Source: Spirochaetales bacterium
GTDB taxonomy: Bacteria > Spirochaetota > Spirochaetia > DTKZ01
Direction: 5' to 3'
Assembly (NCBI GenBank): GCA_031274005.1
Contig: JAISQU010000017.1
Location: forward strand, 1 to 21,921
Length of the DNA stretch: 21,921 bases
Both the position numbers and the translations under genes were made by a program. Each line of letters begins with the position of its first letter. Positions within the stretch are counted from its first letter, which is position 1. The notes under the pieces are model-generated. The model was not told the DNA's origin and ran no database searches. It worked only from the letters and a program-made list of their open reading frames with translations. Below are positions 5,736-13,320 of the stretch, one piece after another.

Positions 5736-6377
5736 ATGGAAAAAAAAGTCTTTTCGATACAGGGCGAGGAGCTGCGAACCCTGACGCTTGCCGACGAGGT
5801 GTTTAACCGCGAGGTAAACGACGGGGCTATCTATTACGCCATTTGCAATGAGCTTGCCAACTGTAGGATGGGAACGGCGAGTACGAAAACGCGCGCCGAA
5901 GTTCGGGGAACGAGCCGGAAACCCTGGAAGCAGAAGGGTACGGGCCGCGCCCGCGCGGGGCGGCGCAGATCTCCCCTTTGGGTGGGCGGCGGAGTTGTCT
6001 TTGGACCCCGGCCCCGGGATTATTCGTACGCTGTACCGAAAAAACTCAAGCAGCTTGCGATGAAATCCATTTTAAGCCTGAAGGCGAGAGACGACAGGCT
6101 TAAAATCGTGGAAGATTTTTCCGTTGCTTCCGGCAGGACAAAAGATCTTGTGGCGATTCTAAAAAAGCTGGTCAGCGATGAAAGAACCGTGATTGTCCTG
6201 AAGGATGATGATGAGCTTATAAAGCGGGCGGGAGCGAATTTGCCTCTTCTCAGGTTCCTGTCTTATAACCGCCTGCGGGCGCATGATCTTTTTTATGGCA
6301 GGAATATCCTGATGCTTGAATCCGCCGCGACAAAACTTAATGAGTTTTATGGCGGTACAAAGGCGGTGTCCGAATGA
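5736..6377 (+). CDS. rplD: 50S ribosomal protein L4
   Basis: L4 binds 23S rRNA and lines the peptide exit tunnel. 213 residues from ATG 5736. An in-frame GTG at 5733 exists, but the spacing to AGGGGA 5725-5730 and the Treponema-like start 'MEKKVFSIQGEE' favour the ATG. The long tunnel loop is visible: 'SSTKTR'-like 'ASTKTRAEVRGTSRKPWKQKG', then 'GTGRARAGRRRSPLWVGGG' and 'GPRPRDYSY'. In E. coli L4 represses its own operon through the S10 leader; no such leader is obvious before rpsJ here. Its stop overlaps the rplW start. Confidence 0.96.
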   Translation: MEKKVFSIQGEELRTLTLADEVFNREVNDGAIYYAICNELANCRMGTASTKTRAEVRGTSRKPWKQKGTGRARAGRRRSPLWVGGGVVFGPRPRDYSYAVPKKLKQLAMKSILSLKARDDRLKIVEDFSVASGRTKDLVAILKKLVSDERTVIVLKDDDELIKRAGANLPLLRFLSYNRLRAHDLFYGRNILMLESAATKLNEFYGGTKAVSE

Positions 6378-6658
6378 CGCATGAAGATATAATTATCGCC
6401 CCGGTACTGACGGAAAAAAGCAACATTCTTCGGGAGACGGGCAAGTATGTTTTTAAGGTTAATCCGCGGGCAAACAAGTCTCAGATTTCCGAGGCTGTAC
6501 GTAAACTTTTTGATGTTCATCCTGTTGCCTGCAATATTATCAATGTAGCCGGAAAACCCAAGCGGAACAGAAACCGTTCGGGTTTTACATCGTCCTGGAA
6601 GAAGGCGGTTATTACTGTTGCCAGGGGCGAAAAGATCGCCATTTTTGAAGGCGCTTAG
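6374..6658 (+). CDS. rplW: 50S ribosomal protein L23
   Basis: L23 sits at the tunnel exit and is the docking site for trigger factor and SRP. 94 residues. Motifs: 'IIIAPVLTEKSN' near the N-terminus, 'YVFKVNPRANKSQISEAVRKLFDVHPV' and a basic 'GKPKRNRNR' loop. The ATG overlaps the rplD stop in an ATGA arrangement, a sign of translational coupling. Confidence 0.96.
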   Translation: MTHEDIIIAPVLTEKSNILRETGKYVFKVNPRANKSQISEAVRKLFDVHPVACNIINVAGKPKRNRNRSGFTSSWKKAVITVARGEKIAIFEGA

Positions 6659-6672
6659 GATAGGGGGACTCT

Positions 6673-7488
6673 GTGGGTATTAAGAAGTTTCGGCCGGTAA
6701 CTCCCAGTCTGCGGTTTACAACCGGCTTGACCCGTGAGGAGCTTGACGATAAAAAGTCGGAGAAGGCTCTTACAAAAGGCAAGTCTTCTACGGCCGGCCG
6801 CGGCGCGGGCGGAAGAATCAGTGTGCGCCGCAGGGGAGGGGGACACAAGCGGAAGCTGCGGAAAATAGATTTTCTGCGGGACAAGACCGGTATAGCGGGA
6901 AAAGTCGTGGCTTTTGAGTATGATCCGAACAGAAGCGCGTATCTTGCCCTGATTGTCTATAAGGATGGCGAAAAGCGTTATATCCCGGCGCCCAAGGGTT
7001 TGAAAAAAGGCGATACGGTCGTAAGCGGCGCGGGTTCGCCTCCTTCGGTGGGGAATTGTCTTCCTCTGGAGGATATGCCTCTGGGGACTACTGTTCATAA
7101 TGTTGAGCTTACAAAGGGCAGGGGCGCCCAGCTTGTCCGCTCCGCGGGCGCGGGCGCGGTTATTGCCGCGAAAGAGGGTGATTATGTTACCCTGAAGCTG
7201 CCTTCGGGTGAAATGCGCATGGTTTTCAGAAAATGCATAGCAACGGTGGGCTTTGTCGGTAACGAGGAGTTCATGAACAAGACGCTGGGTAAGGCGGGGC
7301 GCGCCCGCTGGCTTGGCAGGCGTCCCTCCGTCCGCGGTGAGGCTATGAATCCTGTTGATCATCCGCTGGGCGGCCGTACAAAAGGCGGTCAGCATCCGGT
7401 TTCTCCCACGGGCGTTCCCGCGAAGGGATATAAAACACGCAGAAAGAGAAAGCAGTCCAGCGCTTTTATTGTTAAGAGAAGGAAATAG
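6673..7488 (+). CDS. rplB: 50S ribosomal protein L2
   Basis: L2 is needed for subunit joining and peptidyl transferase activity. 271 residues. GTG start at 6673 with AGGGGG 6662-6667. Motifs: 'GRGAGGRISVRRRGGGHKRKLRKIDF', 'YIPAPKGLKKGD', 'MPLGTTVHNVE' and, near the C-terminus, 'GEAMNPVDHPLGG'. The His of 'VDHP', matching E. coli His229, is kept. The loop after it is unusual: 'LGGRTKGGQ' stands between 'DHP' and 'HPVSP', without the usual 'GGGEG' and about two residues shorter than in E. coli. The rest is ordinary. Confidence 0.97.
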   Translation: MGIKKFRPVTPSLRFTTGLTREELDDKKSEKALTKGKSSTAGRGAGGRISVRRRGGGHKRKLRKIDFLRDKTGIAGKVVAFEYDPNRSAYLALIVYKDGEKRYIPAPKGLKKGDTVVSGAGSPPSVGNCLPLEDMPLGTTVHNVELTKGRGAQLVRSAGAGAVIAAKEGDYVTLKLPSGEMRMVFRKCIATVGFVGNEEFMNKTLGKAGRARWLGRRPSVRGEAMNPVDHPLGGRTKGGQHPVSPTGVPAKGYKTRRKRKQSSAFIVKRRK

Positions 7489-7497
7489 GAGTATGTT

Positions 7498-7779
7498 GTG
7501 TCAAGGTCGATAAAAAAGGGTCCGTTTATAGAGAAAAGCCTCTATTCCAAAATTATCGCGATGAATAAATCCGGCGCGCGGCAAATGATCAAGACTTTCT
7601 CGCGCTGCTCTACGATTATTCCGGAAATGGTGGGAATGACCATATCTGTTTATAACGGTAAGGCGTGGGTTCCTGTGTATATTACGGAGAACCTGGTCGG
7701 GCATAAGCTGGGCGAGTTTTCGCCAACCAGGATATTTCGCGGGCATTCGGGGTCCGATAAAAAGGCCGAGAAGAAGTAA
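7498..7779 (+). CDS. rpsS: 30S ribosomal protein S19
   Basis: S19 lies in the 30S head and contacts S13 and the large subunit. 93 residues, normal. 'SRSIKKGPFI' at the N-terminus, 'TFSRCSTIIPEMVG', 'VYNGKAWVPVYIT' and 'GHKLGEFSPTRIFRGH' are diagnostic. GTG 7498 is the start: AGGAG 7487-7491 lies 6 nt upstream, and the nearby ATG at 7493 is out of frame. Confidence 0.97.
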   Translation: MSRSIKKGPFIEKSLYSKIIAMNKSGARQMIKTFSRCSTIIPEMVGMTISVYNGKAWVPVYITENLVGHKLGEFSPTRIFRGHSGSDKKAEKK

Positions 7780-7790
7780 GGGGAAAAACC

Positions 7791-8159
7791 ATGGCAGAGA
7801 AAACAGGTTACAGGGCGGAAGCGAAATTTCTTCTTATTTCACCGTCAAAGGTGCGCAGAGTCGCGGACAATATCCGGCGCAAGCCTTATGCGGAAGCGGT
7901 GGCGCTGCTTGATGTTCTTCCCCACAAGGGGGCGAAACTGCTGCGCAAGGTTGTGAAATCGGCCGCGGCAAACGCACTCTACCGGAACAAAAACCTTGAT
8001 GAGGATATGCTGTATATTCGGGAGCTTCTCGTAAATGACGGGCCCCGGATGAAAAGAATGTGGCTCCGCGGCCGCGGCCGCGCGGACATGCTCCTCAAAA
8101 GGATGAGCCATATAACGGTTGTTGTGGACGAAATCTCAAAGTCAAAGGCGGGGGCGTAA
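7791..8159 (+). CDS. rplV: 50S ribosomal protein L22
   Basis: L22 lines the exit tunnel with L4; its beta-hairpin is a known site of macrolide resistance. 122 residues. 'YRAEAKFLLISPSKVRRVADNIRRKPYAEA' is the N-terminal globular core, 'VKSAAANA' the middle, and 'NDGPRMKRMWLRGRGRADMLLKRMSHITVVV' the tunnel hairpin and C-terminal strand. AAGGGGA 7778-7784 serves ATG 7791. Confidence 0.97.
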   Translation: MAEKTGYRAEAKFLLISPSKVRRVADNIRRKPYAEAVALLDVLPHKGAKLLRKVVKSAAANALYRNKNLDEDMLYIRELLVNDGPRMKRMWLRGRGRADMLLKRMSHITVVVDEISKSKAGA

Positions 8160-8160
8160 G

Positions 8161-8868
8161 GTGGGACAGAAAGTAAATCCGAATGGTATTCGGCTGGGAA
8201 TAAACAAGACCTGGAAATCGAAGTGGTACGTTGATCCGAGGGAATATGCAAAAACCCTGCATGAGGATCTGCGTCTGCGTAAGATACTTGCCGACTGCCC
8301 GGAAGCAAAAAGCGCCGAAATTGCCGAAGTGGAAATCATCAGGCATCCCCAGAGGATTACCCTGCTTATCCATACCGCCCGCCCCGGCGTTATAATCGGA
8401 ACAAAAGGCGCTACTATCGAAAAAATTGGCTCTATGCTGCAAAAGATGGCAGGCAAGAAGATTCAGCTCAAGATAAAGGAAATCAAACGTCCTGAAACCA
8501 ACGCCCAGCTTATAGCGGAGAATATCGCCCGGCAGCTTAAGGCGCGTTCCTCTTTTCGCAGAACTCTGAAAATGGCTATAAACGGCGCGATAAAGGCGGG
8601 AGTCCAGGGGGTGCGGGTACGGGTATCCGGACGGCTTGGAGGCGCAGAAATGTCGCGGACCGAGGGGTACAGGGAAGGCCGTGTTCCTCTTCATACCCTG
8701 CGGGCGAATATTGACTATGGTTTTACAGAAGCCCATACGACTTTCGGAGCTATAGGCGTAAAGGTTTGGGTCTTCGCCGGTGAGGTTTACCGCAGAGACA
8801 AAAAGGAAGACGCCGGCGCCCTTGTCCGCAAGCGCAGGGATAAAGAAAAGGAACATGCGAGGAGCTAA
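8161..8868 (+). CDS. rpsC: 30S ribosomal protein S3
   Basis: S3 forms part of the mRNA entry channel and its helicase activity. 235 residues. GTG 8161 is chosen because it gives the universal start 'MGQKVNPNGIRLGI'; the longer open frame upstream only overlaps rplV. A KH domain is visible around 'ARPGVIIGTKGATIEKI', and the C-terminal domain has 'GVRVRVSGRLGGAEMSRTEGYREGRVPLHTLRANIDYG' and 'GVKVWVFAGEVY'. It starts one base after the rplV stop, with GGCGGGGG 8147-8154 as a ribosome site inside rplV. Confidence 0.97.
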   Translation: MGQKVNPNGIRLGINKTWKSKWYVDPREYAKTLHEDLRLRKILADCPEAKSAEIAEVEIIRHPQRITLLIHTARPGVIIGTKGATIEKIGSMLQKMAGKKIQLKIKEIKRPETNAQLIAENIARQLKARSSFRRTLKMAINGAIKAGVQGVRVRVSGRLGGAEMSRTEGYREGRVPLHTLRANIDYGFTEAHTTFGAIGVKVWVFAGEVYRRDKKEDAGALVRKRRDKEKEHARS

Positions 8869-8871
8869 TAT

Positions 8872-9291
8872 ATGTTAAGCCCGAAGAGAACAAAATACCG
8901 TAAACGCATGCGGCAGGTAAAGAAAACCCTGGGCGGCTATGCTACAAGAAATAATAGTCTCGAGTTTGGTCAGTACGGCCTTATATGCATGGATCCGAAA
9001 TGGATTACCAACAGGCAGATTGAGGCGGCCCGTATTGCCATGACGCGGCACATGAAAAGGGGCGGCAAAGTCTGGATCAGGATTTTTCCGGATGTGCCCT
9101 ATACTAAAAAACCGGCGGAAACCCGCATGGGAAAGGGCAAGGGAAACCCGGAATACTGGGTGGCGGCTGTTAAGCCGGGTACGGTCATGTTTGAAATTGC
9201 GGGCGTTGAGAAGAAACTTGCTGAAGAGGCTCTGAATCTTGCGGGGAGCAAGCTGCCTGTCAGGACGAAGTTTTTCGAGAGAAAGGAATAG
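8872..9291 (+). CDS. rplP: 50S ribosomal protein L16
   Basis: L16 organises the A-site region of the large subunit. 139 residues. Motifs: 'MLSPKRTKYRKRMR', 'FGQYGLICMDPKWITNRQIEAARIAMTRHMKRGGKVWIRIFPD', and 'RMGKGKGNPEYWVAAVKPGTVMFEI', which includes the conserved loop reaching the A-site tRNA. AGGAG ends about 10 nt before ATG 8872, inside the end of rpsC; the intergenic gap is 3 nt. Confidence 0.97.
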   Translation: MLSPKRTKYRKRMRQVKKTLGGYATRNNSLEFGQYGLICMDPKWITNRQIEAARIAMTRHMKRGGKVWIRIFPDVPYTKKPAETRMGKGKGNPEYWVAAVKPGTVMFEIAGVEKKLAEEALNLAGSKLPVRTKFFERKE

Positions 9292-9300
9292 GTGGCGAGG

Positions 9301-9510
9301 ATGAAAGATTCTTTCAAGGAATTGACGCCGGCTGAGCTTGCGGCGAAGAAAGTTGAGCTGACCAAAAAATATTTCAAACTCAGGTTTGATATGGTTATGG
9401 GGCATGTGGAAAATCCCCTGGAGAAACGTGTTCTGCGGCGCAAGATAGCGCGCGTGAATACTCTGCTTCATCAGAAATCCGGAAAAGCAGCGGGATCATT
9501 AGGAGATTGA
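9301..9510 (+). CDS. rpmC: 50S ribosomal protein L29
   Basis: L29 is a small helical protein near the tunnel exit beside L23. 69 residues from ATG 9301, preceded by AGGTGG 9290-9295 at proper spacing. An in-frame GTG at 9292 directly after the rplP stop would add 'MAR' plus Met and cannot be excluded. 'SFKELTPAELAAKKVELTKKYFKLRF' and 'GHVENPLEKRVLRRKIARVNTLL' match the two-helix family. The stop TGA shares its last base with the rpsQ start. Confidence 0.93.
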   Translation: MKDSFKELTPAELAAKKVELTKKYFKLRFDMVMGHVENPLEKRVLRRKIARVNTLLHQKSGKAAGSLGD

Positions 9511-9782
9511 TGGTGGAAACGACCGGCGAAAAAAAGACTGGAAAGAAGATGCTTACCGGACAGGTGGTAAGCGACAAAATGCAGAAAACAATCGTGGTGC
9601 AGATATCTTCGCGTCAACTGCACGGGCTGTACAAAAAGTATGTCAGCAAGACAAAAAAGATTAAGGCGCATGACGAGAAAAACGAGGCGCACATAGGGGA
9701 TCTGGTGCGGGTCGTTGAATCGCGGCCCCTCAGCAAGGACAAACGCTGGCGGCTTGTGGAAATTGTTGAGCGGGCCAGGTAA
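9510..9782 (+). CDS. rpsQ: 30S ribosomal protein S17
   Basis: S17 is a primary 16S rRNA binder of the 30S body. 90 residues. The OB-fold core is clear: 'LTGQVVSDKMQKTIVVQI', 'HGLYKKYVSKTKKIKAHDE' and 'GDLVRVVESRPLSKDKRWRLVEIVE'. ATG 9510 overlaps the rpmC stop by one base (TGATG), and AGGAG 9501-9505 is 4 nt upstream. The N-terminal 'VETTGEKKTGKK' extension is basic and variable; ATG 9549 would remove it but has no better ribosome site. Confidence 0.95.
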   Translation: MVETTGEKKTGKKMLTGQVVSDKMQKTIVVQISSRQLHGLYKKYVSKTKKIKAHDEKNEAHIGDLVRVVESRPLSKDKRWRLVEIVERAR

Positions 9783-9816
9783 GGCTGATGAGTTTTCGAA
9801 AGGTAGGATGGACGTT

Positions 9817-10194
9817 ATGATTCAAGTGGAAACTTTCCTGAATGTTGCGGACAACTCAGGCGCCAAGATAGCACAGTGTATAAAAGTGCTTGGCGGGTCC
9901 AAGCGCAAGTATGCGGGCGTGGGCGATATTATTGTTGTGGCTGTAAAGGACGCTCTTCCAAACGCTCAGGTAAAAAAGGGTAATGTGGAAAAGGCCGTCA
10001 TTGTACGTACTGCCAAGGAATTCCGGCGTCCTGACGGTACCTATATACGTTTTGATGATAATGCGTGCGTTATTATTGACGCGGGTATGAATCCCAAGGG
10101 TAAGCGAATTTTCGGCCCTGTCGCACGGGAACTTCGGGATGTTCGGGAAGGATCTTTTATGAAGATCGTGTCTCTGGCGCCGGAAGTCCTGTAG
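9817..10194 (+). CDS. rplN: 50S ribosomal protein L14
   Basis: L14 takes part in the intersubunit bridge and is the target of RsfS silencing. 125 residues, slightly longer than E. coli (123). 'MIQVETFLNVADNSGAKI', 'CIKVLGGSKRKYAGVGDII', 'RRPDGTYIRFDDNACV' and 'GKRIFGPVARELR' are hallmarks; the ending is 'FMKIVSLAPEVL'. ATG 9817 matches the family start and AGGTAGG 9801-9807 gives usable spacing; ATG 9808 in frame is too close to that site. The 34-nt gap after rpsQ is the longest between rpsJ and rplQ. Confidence 0.96.
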   Translation: MIQVETFLNVADNSGAKIAQCIKVLGGSKRKYAGVGDIIVVAVKDALPNAQVKKGNVEKAVIVRTAKEFRRPDGTYIRFDDNACVIIDAGMNPKGKRIFGPVARELRDVREGSFMKIVSLAPEVL

Positions 10195-10206
10195 GAGATA
10201 GCTCAA

Positions 10207-10530
10207 ATGGAAAAGACAAAGACTGCTTTCCGTATAAAGAAAAATGACGAAGTCCGGGTGATGAGCGGAAAGGAAAAGGGTAAAAGCGGACGGGTTCTGC
10301 GGGTTGACCAGATAAAGGGCCGTGTCCTTGTTGAAGGCCTGAACATGGTCAAGAAGGCAATCAAGAAGAAGAAACAGAATGACCGCGGCGGAATTATTAC
10401 GGTCGAAGGGTCGATTCATGTTTCAAACGTCATGGTTGTTTGCAAGAAATGCGGACCTGTACGGACCGGATACAAGTTTGAAGGCGGCAAGAAGGTACGT
10501 TTCTGTAAAAAATGCGGAGAGGGTGTATAA
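10207..10530 (+). CDS. rplX: 50S ribosomal protein L24, zinc-ribbon type
   Basis: L24 helps start 50S assembly. 107 residues. A KOW motif is seen at 'KNDEVRVMSGKEKGKSGRVLRV', then 'VLVEGLNMVKK' and 'GGIITVEGSIHVSNVMV'. The C-terminus has four cysteines, C79, C82, C100 and C103, in two Cys-x2-Cys pairs, as expected of the zinc-binding L24 form. AGGAG 10193-10197 overlaps the rplN stop and serves ATG 10207. Confidence 0.96.
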   Translation: MEKTKTAFRIKKNDEVRVMSGKEKGKSGRVLRVDQIKGRVLVEGLNMVKKAIKKKKQNDRGGIITVEGSIHVSNVMVVCKKCGPVRTGYKFEGGKKVRFCKKCGEGV

Positions 10531-10532
10531 AA

Positions 10533-11090
10533 ATGGCGAAAGAGACGCAGGTACCACGGTTACAGAAGATATACAAAGAGAAGGTTGCCCCGGAACTGAA
10601 GGCGGATTTTTCCTATACATCTTCCATGCAGATACCCCGTATCGAAAAAATCATTGTCAGTATGGGAGTGGGGGAGGCGGTAACAAACAAAAAGTTTCTT
10701 GAATCCGCTGTGCAGGAAGTCACCCAGATCACCGGGCAGAAGGCGATCAAGACAAAGGCGCGAAAGTCCATAGCGAACTTCAAAATCCGCGAAGGTCAGG
10801 AAATCGGCGTTAAGGTTACCCTGCGGGGCGTGCGGATGTATGAGTTTCTTGACAGGCTTGTGAATGTCGCGCTTCCGCGGGTTAAAGACTTTCGCGGCGT
10901 CAACGCCAACGCCTTTGACGGACACGGAAATTATTCCCTGGGGATTACCGAACAGATAATCTTCCCGGAAATTGATTATGACAAGATTGAGCAGGTGACC
11001 GGCATGAATATTGCCGTTGTAACAACTGCGAAAACCGACGCGGAAGCGAAAAGTCTTCTCGCCAGGCTCGGAATGCCGTTCAGAAAATAA
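10533..11090 (+). CDS. rplE: 50S ribosomal protein L5
   Basis: L5 binds 5S rRNA and contacts the P-site tRNA and S13. 185 residues. Motifs: 'VPRLQKIYKEKVAPEL', 'IPRIEKIIVSMGVGEA', 'TGQKAIKTKARKSIANFKIREGQEIGVKVTLRG', and 'YSLGITEQIIFPEIDYDKIEQVTGMNIAVVTTAKTD'. ATG 10533 is chosen; the open frame extends upstream into rplX, but GGAGAGGG 10516-10523 fits this start and the family begins here. It starts two bases after rplX. Confidence 0.97.
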   Translation: MAKETQVPRLQKIYKEKVAPELKADFSYTSSMQIPRIEKIIVSMGVGEAVTNKKFLESAVQEVTQITGQKAIKTKARKSIANFKIREGQEIGVKVTLRGVRMYEFLDRLVNVALPRVKDFRGVNANAFDGHGNYSLGITEQIIFPEIDYDKIEQVTGMNIAVVTTAKTDAEAKSLLARLGMPFRK

Positions 11091-11104
11091 CAGGTGGGGA
11101 ATCG

Positions 11105-11290
11105 ATGGCAAGAAAAGCGATGATCGTCAAGGCTCAGAGAAAGCCGAAGTTCAGTACGAGGAGGGTCAACCGCTGTAAACTTTGCGGAAGGCCGCGCGGG
11201 TATATCCGTAAGTTTCAGATGTGCAGGTTGTGTTTTAGAAAGTTTGCGAGCGAGGGTTTGATTCCCGGAATTACGAAATCTAGCTGGTAG
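11105..11290 (+). CDS. rpsN: 30S ribosomal protein S14, short zinc type
   Basis: S14 of the short, zinc-binding type (often called rpsZ), 61 residues, in the 30S head near S3 and S10. Cys24-x2-Cys27 and Cys40-x2-Cys43 form the zinc site, and 'GLIPGITKSSW' is the standard ending. 'MARKAMIVKAQRKPKF' is the usual N-terminus. AGGTGGGGA 11092-11100 precedes ATG 11105. It stands between rplE and rpsH as in most bacteria. Confidence 0.97.
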   Translation: MARKAMIVKAQRKPKFSTRRVNRCKLCGRPRGYIRKFQMCRLCFRKFASEGLIPGITKSSW

Positions 11291-11300
11291 GGAGTAGAGT

Positions 11301-11699
11301 ATGAGCTGTTCCGATCCCATTGCGGATATGTTGACAAAAATACGTAACGCGAGTATGGCTCGCTTTGAAAAGGTGGATATTGCTACATCCCGGCTGAAAC
11401 TTGAGATCGTTAAGATCCTGAAGAATGAGGGATATGTCAAGAATTTCAAGAAAATCAATCAGGATAATCTCAACTATATCCGGGTTTTTCTGAAATACGA
11501 TGACGGGCAGAATCCCATCATTCACGGGCTGCGGAAGATTTCCACGCCCGGCCGCCGTGTCTATTCGGGCTACAAGGGTATGCCCCGCATATTCAATGGT
11601 TATGGTACGTTGATCATTTCAACATCGGCGGGCGTCACCACCGGAAAGAAGGCCTTTGAGAAAAAGGTTGGCGGTGAACTTATTTGTTCGGTTTGGTAA
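11301..11699 (+). CDS. rpsH: 30S ribosomal protein S8
   Basis: S8 is a primary 16S rRNA binder; in E. coli it also represses the spc operon at the rplE start. 132 residues. 'SDPIADMLTKIRNA' at the N-terminus, 'ILKNEGYVKNF', 'GLRKISTPGRRVY' and the end 'GTLIISTSAGVTTGKKAFEKKVGGELICSVW' are diagnostic. AGGGAG 11289-11294 serves ATG 11301. I see no clear S8-like operator hairpin near rplE. Confidence 0.97.
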   Translation: MSCSDPIADMLTKIRNASMARFEKVDIATSRLKLEIVKILKNEGYVKNFKKINQDNLNYIRVFLKYDDGQNPIIHGLRKISTPGRRVYSGYKGMPRIFNGYGTLIISTSAGVTTGKKAFEKKVGGELICSVW

Positions 11700-11709
11700 G
11701 GGGTAAGAT

Positions 11710-12249
11710 ATGTCGCGCATAGGAAAAATGCCGGTTCAAATTCCGCAGGGAGTAACAGTCCTGATGGCTTCTCAGGTTTTATCCGTTGAGGGTCCCGGGG
11801 GCAAACTGTCACAGACCATTCATCCCGACGTGGAAATCAGGGTTGAGAATAACCTGGGAATCGTAACGCGCAGAAACGAACTGAAGAAAACGCGGGCGAT
11901 GCACGGGCTGTACCGGAAACTCTTTGATAATATGGTTGTGGGAGTAACAAAGGGATACCAGAAGGCGCTTCTTATCAATGGCGTCGGTTACAGGGCGGAG
12001 ATTCAGGGGAATAACCTTGTGCTGAGTCTCGGGTTTTCCAATCCTGTTGAGTATCCCATCCCCGAAGGGATTAAAATTGCGTGCGAATCACAAAGTAAAG
12101 TGATTGTCAGCGGCATAAATAAGGAAAGAGTAGGGCAGGTTGCCGCGGAAATCCGTTCAATCAGGCCGCCGGAGCCTTATAAAGGCAAGGGTATCAAGTA
12201 TGAAACTGAAACTATACGCCGGAAAGTCGGCAAGACCGGAGTCAAGTAG
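11710..12249 (+). CDS. rplF: 50S ribosomal protein L6
   Basis: L6 lies near the factor-binding site at the base of the L7/L12 stalk. 179 residues with its two repeated domains. 'MSRIGKMPVQIPQGV' at the N-terminus, 'RAMHGLYRKLFDNMVVGVTKGYQKAL', 'GVGYRAEIQGNNLVLSLGFSNPVEYPIPEGI' and 'RPPEPYKGKGIKYETE' are hallmarks. AAGGGG 11698-11703 serves ATG 11710. Confidence 0.97.
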   Translation: MSRIGKMPVQIPQGVTVLMASQVLSVEGPGGKLSQTIHPDVEIRVENNLGIVTRRNELKKTRAMHGLYRKLFDNMVVGVTKGYQKALLINGVGYRAEIQGNNLVLSLGFSNPVEYPIPEGIKIACESQSKVIVSGINKERVGQVAAEIRSIRPPEPYKGKGIKYETETIRRKVGKTGVK

Positions 12250-12256
12250 GTAGACT

Positions 12257-12616
12257 ATGAATAGAATTGAACTGAAAAACGCGCAGAGGGCGCGCAGAAA
12301 ACTTCGGGTGCGCAAAAAGATCTACGGAACGCCGGAAAGACCCCGGATGACAATTTTCCGCAGTAACAGGCATACCTATGTGCAGGTTATTGACGATACC
12401 ACGGGGCGGACTCTTGTGTCGGCGTCAAACATGGAAAAGGAACTGGCTTCCGTCAGGAATACCGTTGACGATGCGCAGAAGATCGGACAGGCTGCGGCCG
12501 ACCGGATGAAGCAGGCCAATATCACAAAGGTTGTTTTTGACCGGAACGGGTATCTGTTTCACGGAGTTGTCAAGGCAGTGGCCGACGGCGCCCGCAAGGC
12601 GGGGATTGAATTTTAG
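12257..12616 (+). CDS. rplR: 50S ribosomal protein L18
   Basis: L18 carries 5S rRNA into the large subunit together with L5. 119 residues. A basic N-terminus 'RRKLRVRKKIYGTPERPRMTIFRSNRHTYVQVIDD' and the end 'VVFDRNGYLFHGVVKAVADGARKAGIEF' match the family. AGGTAG 12248-12253 overlaps the rplF stop, with a short spacing to ATG 12257. Confidence 0.96.
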   Translation: MNRIELKNAQRARRKLRVRKKIYGTPERPRMTIFRSNRHTYVQVIDDTTGRTLVSASNMEKELASVRNTVDDAQKIGQAAADRMKQANITKVVFDRNGYLFHGVVKAVADGARKAGIEF

Positions 12617-12627
12617 GGGGATCCATA

Positions 12628-13131
12628 GTGGAGCACGAAAGAACAGAGAAAAGCAAGGAATTCGCGGAAAAGCTCATTAGCCTCAACCGGGTCGCGAAGG
12701 TTGTAAAGGGAGGCCGCAGGTTTTCTTTTTCAGCGCTTGTTGTTGTCGGCGACAGGAACGGCAGGGTTGGTTATGGTTTTGGCAAGGCCAACGATGTCTC
12801 CGAGGCTATCCGCAAGGGTATAGACAAAGCGAAGAGAAGTTTCGTGAGTATTCCGCGGAAAAAAGACACTCTCCCCCATCAGTATATAGGACGTTTTAAG
12901 AGCGCCAAGGTTGTTCTTAAGCCCGCCGCTCCGGGAACAGGTGTAATCGCCGGAGGGGCTGTGAGGGCCATTATGGAAGTGGGCGGCGTGAGCGATATTC
13001 TGTCAAAGTCCATGGGGTCGCGTAACCCCATAAATACAGTCAAAGCTGTTTTTAACGGGCTGGAGAATATGCTGGACGCAAAAAGTATGGCAAAAAACCG
13101 GGGAAAATCCCTGGTGGATTTGTGGGGTTAA
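12628..13131 (+). CDS. rpsE: 30S ribosomal protein S5
   Basis: S5 controls decoding fidelity at the mRNA entry side with S3 and S4. 167 residues. The double-stranded RNA-binding part has 'RVAKVVKGGRRFSFSALVVVGD' and 'GRVGYGFGKANDVSEAIRKGIDKAK'; the second domain has 'KPAAPGTGVIAGGAVRAIMEVGGVSDILSKSMGSRNPIN'. GTG 12628 is the start, with AGGGGG 12615-12620 upstream. The loop at 'VVKGGRRF' is the usual site of spectinomycin-resistance changes and looks wild type. Confidence 0.97.
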   Translation: MEHERTEKSKEFAEKLISLNRVAKVVKGGRRFSFSALVVVGDRNGRVGYGFGKANDVSEAIRKGIDKAKRSFVSIPRKKDTLPHQYIGRFKSAKVVLKPAAPGTGVIAGGAVRAIMEVGGVSDILSKSMGSRNPINTVKAVFNGLENMLDAKSMAKNRGKSLVDLWG

Positions 13132-13132
13132 C

Positions 13133-13318
13133 ATGGCGGAAAAAATTGAAATTCGATTGATTCGAAGCCTTATCGGCGGAAAACCGGCTCAGAGGCGGAC
13201 CGCACAGGCTCTGGGACTGCGGAAGATAAACTCAAAAGTTGTTCAGAATGACAATCCTGCCATCCGGGGGATGGTGCGGACTGTTGCTCATCTGGTAGAA
13301 GTCAGGGAGATTGATTAA
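13133..13318 (+). CDS. rpmD: 50S ribosomal protein L30
   Basis: L30 is a small two-helix protein of the 50S subunit, absent from many bacteria but kept here. 61 residues. 'IEIRLIRSLIGGKPAQRRTAQALGLRKINSKVVQNDNPAIRGMVRTVAHLVEV' covers almost the whole family profile. It starts one base after the rpsE stop, and a GGGG run at 13124-13127 inside rpsE is the likely ribosome site. Confidence 0.96.
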   Translation: MAEKIEIRLIRSLIGGKPAQRRTAQALGLRKINSKVVQNDNPAIRGMVRTVAHLVEVREID

Positions 13319-13320
13319 TT

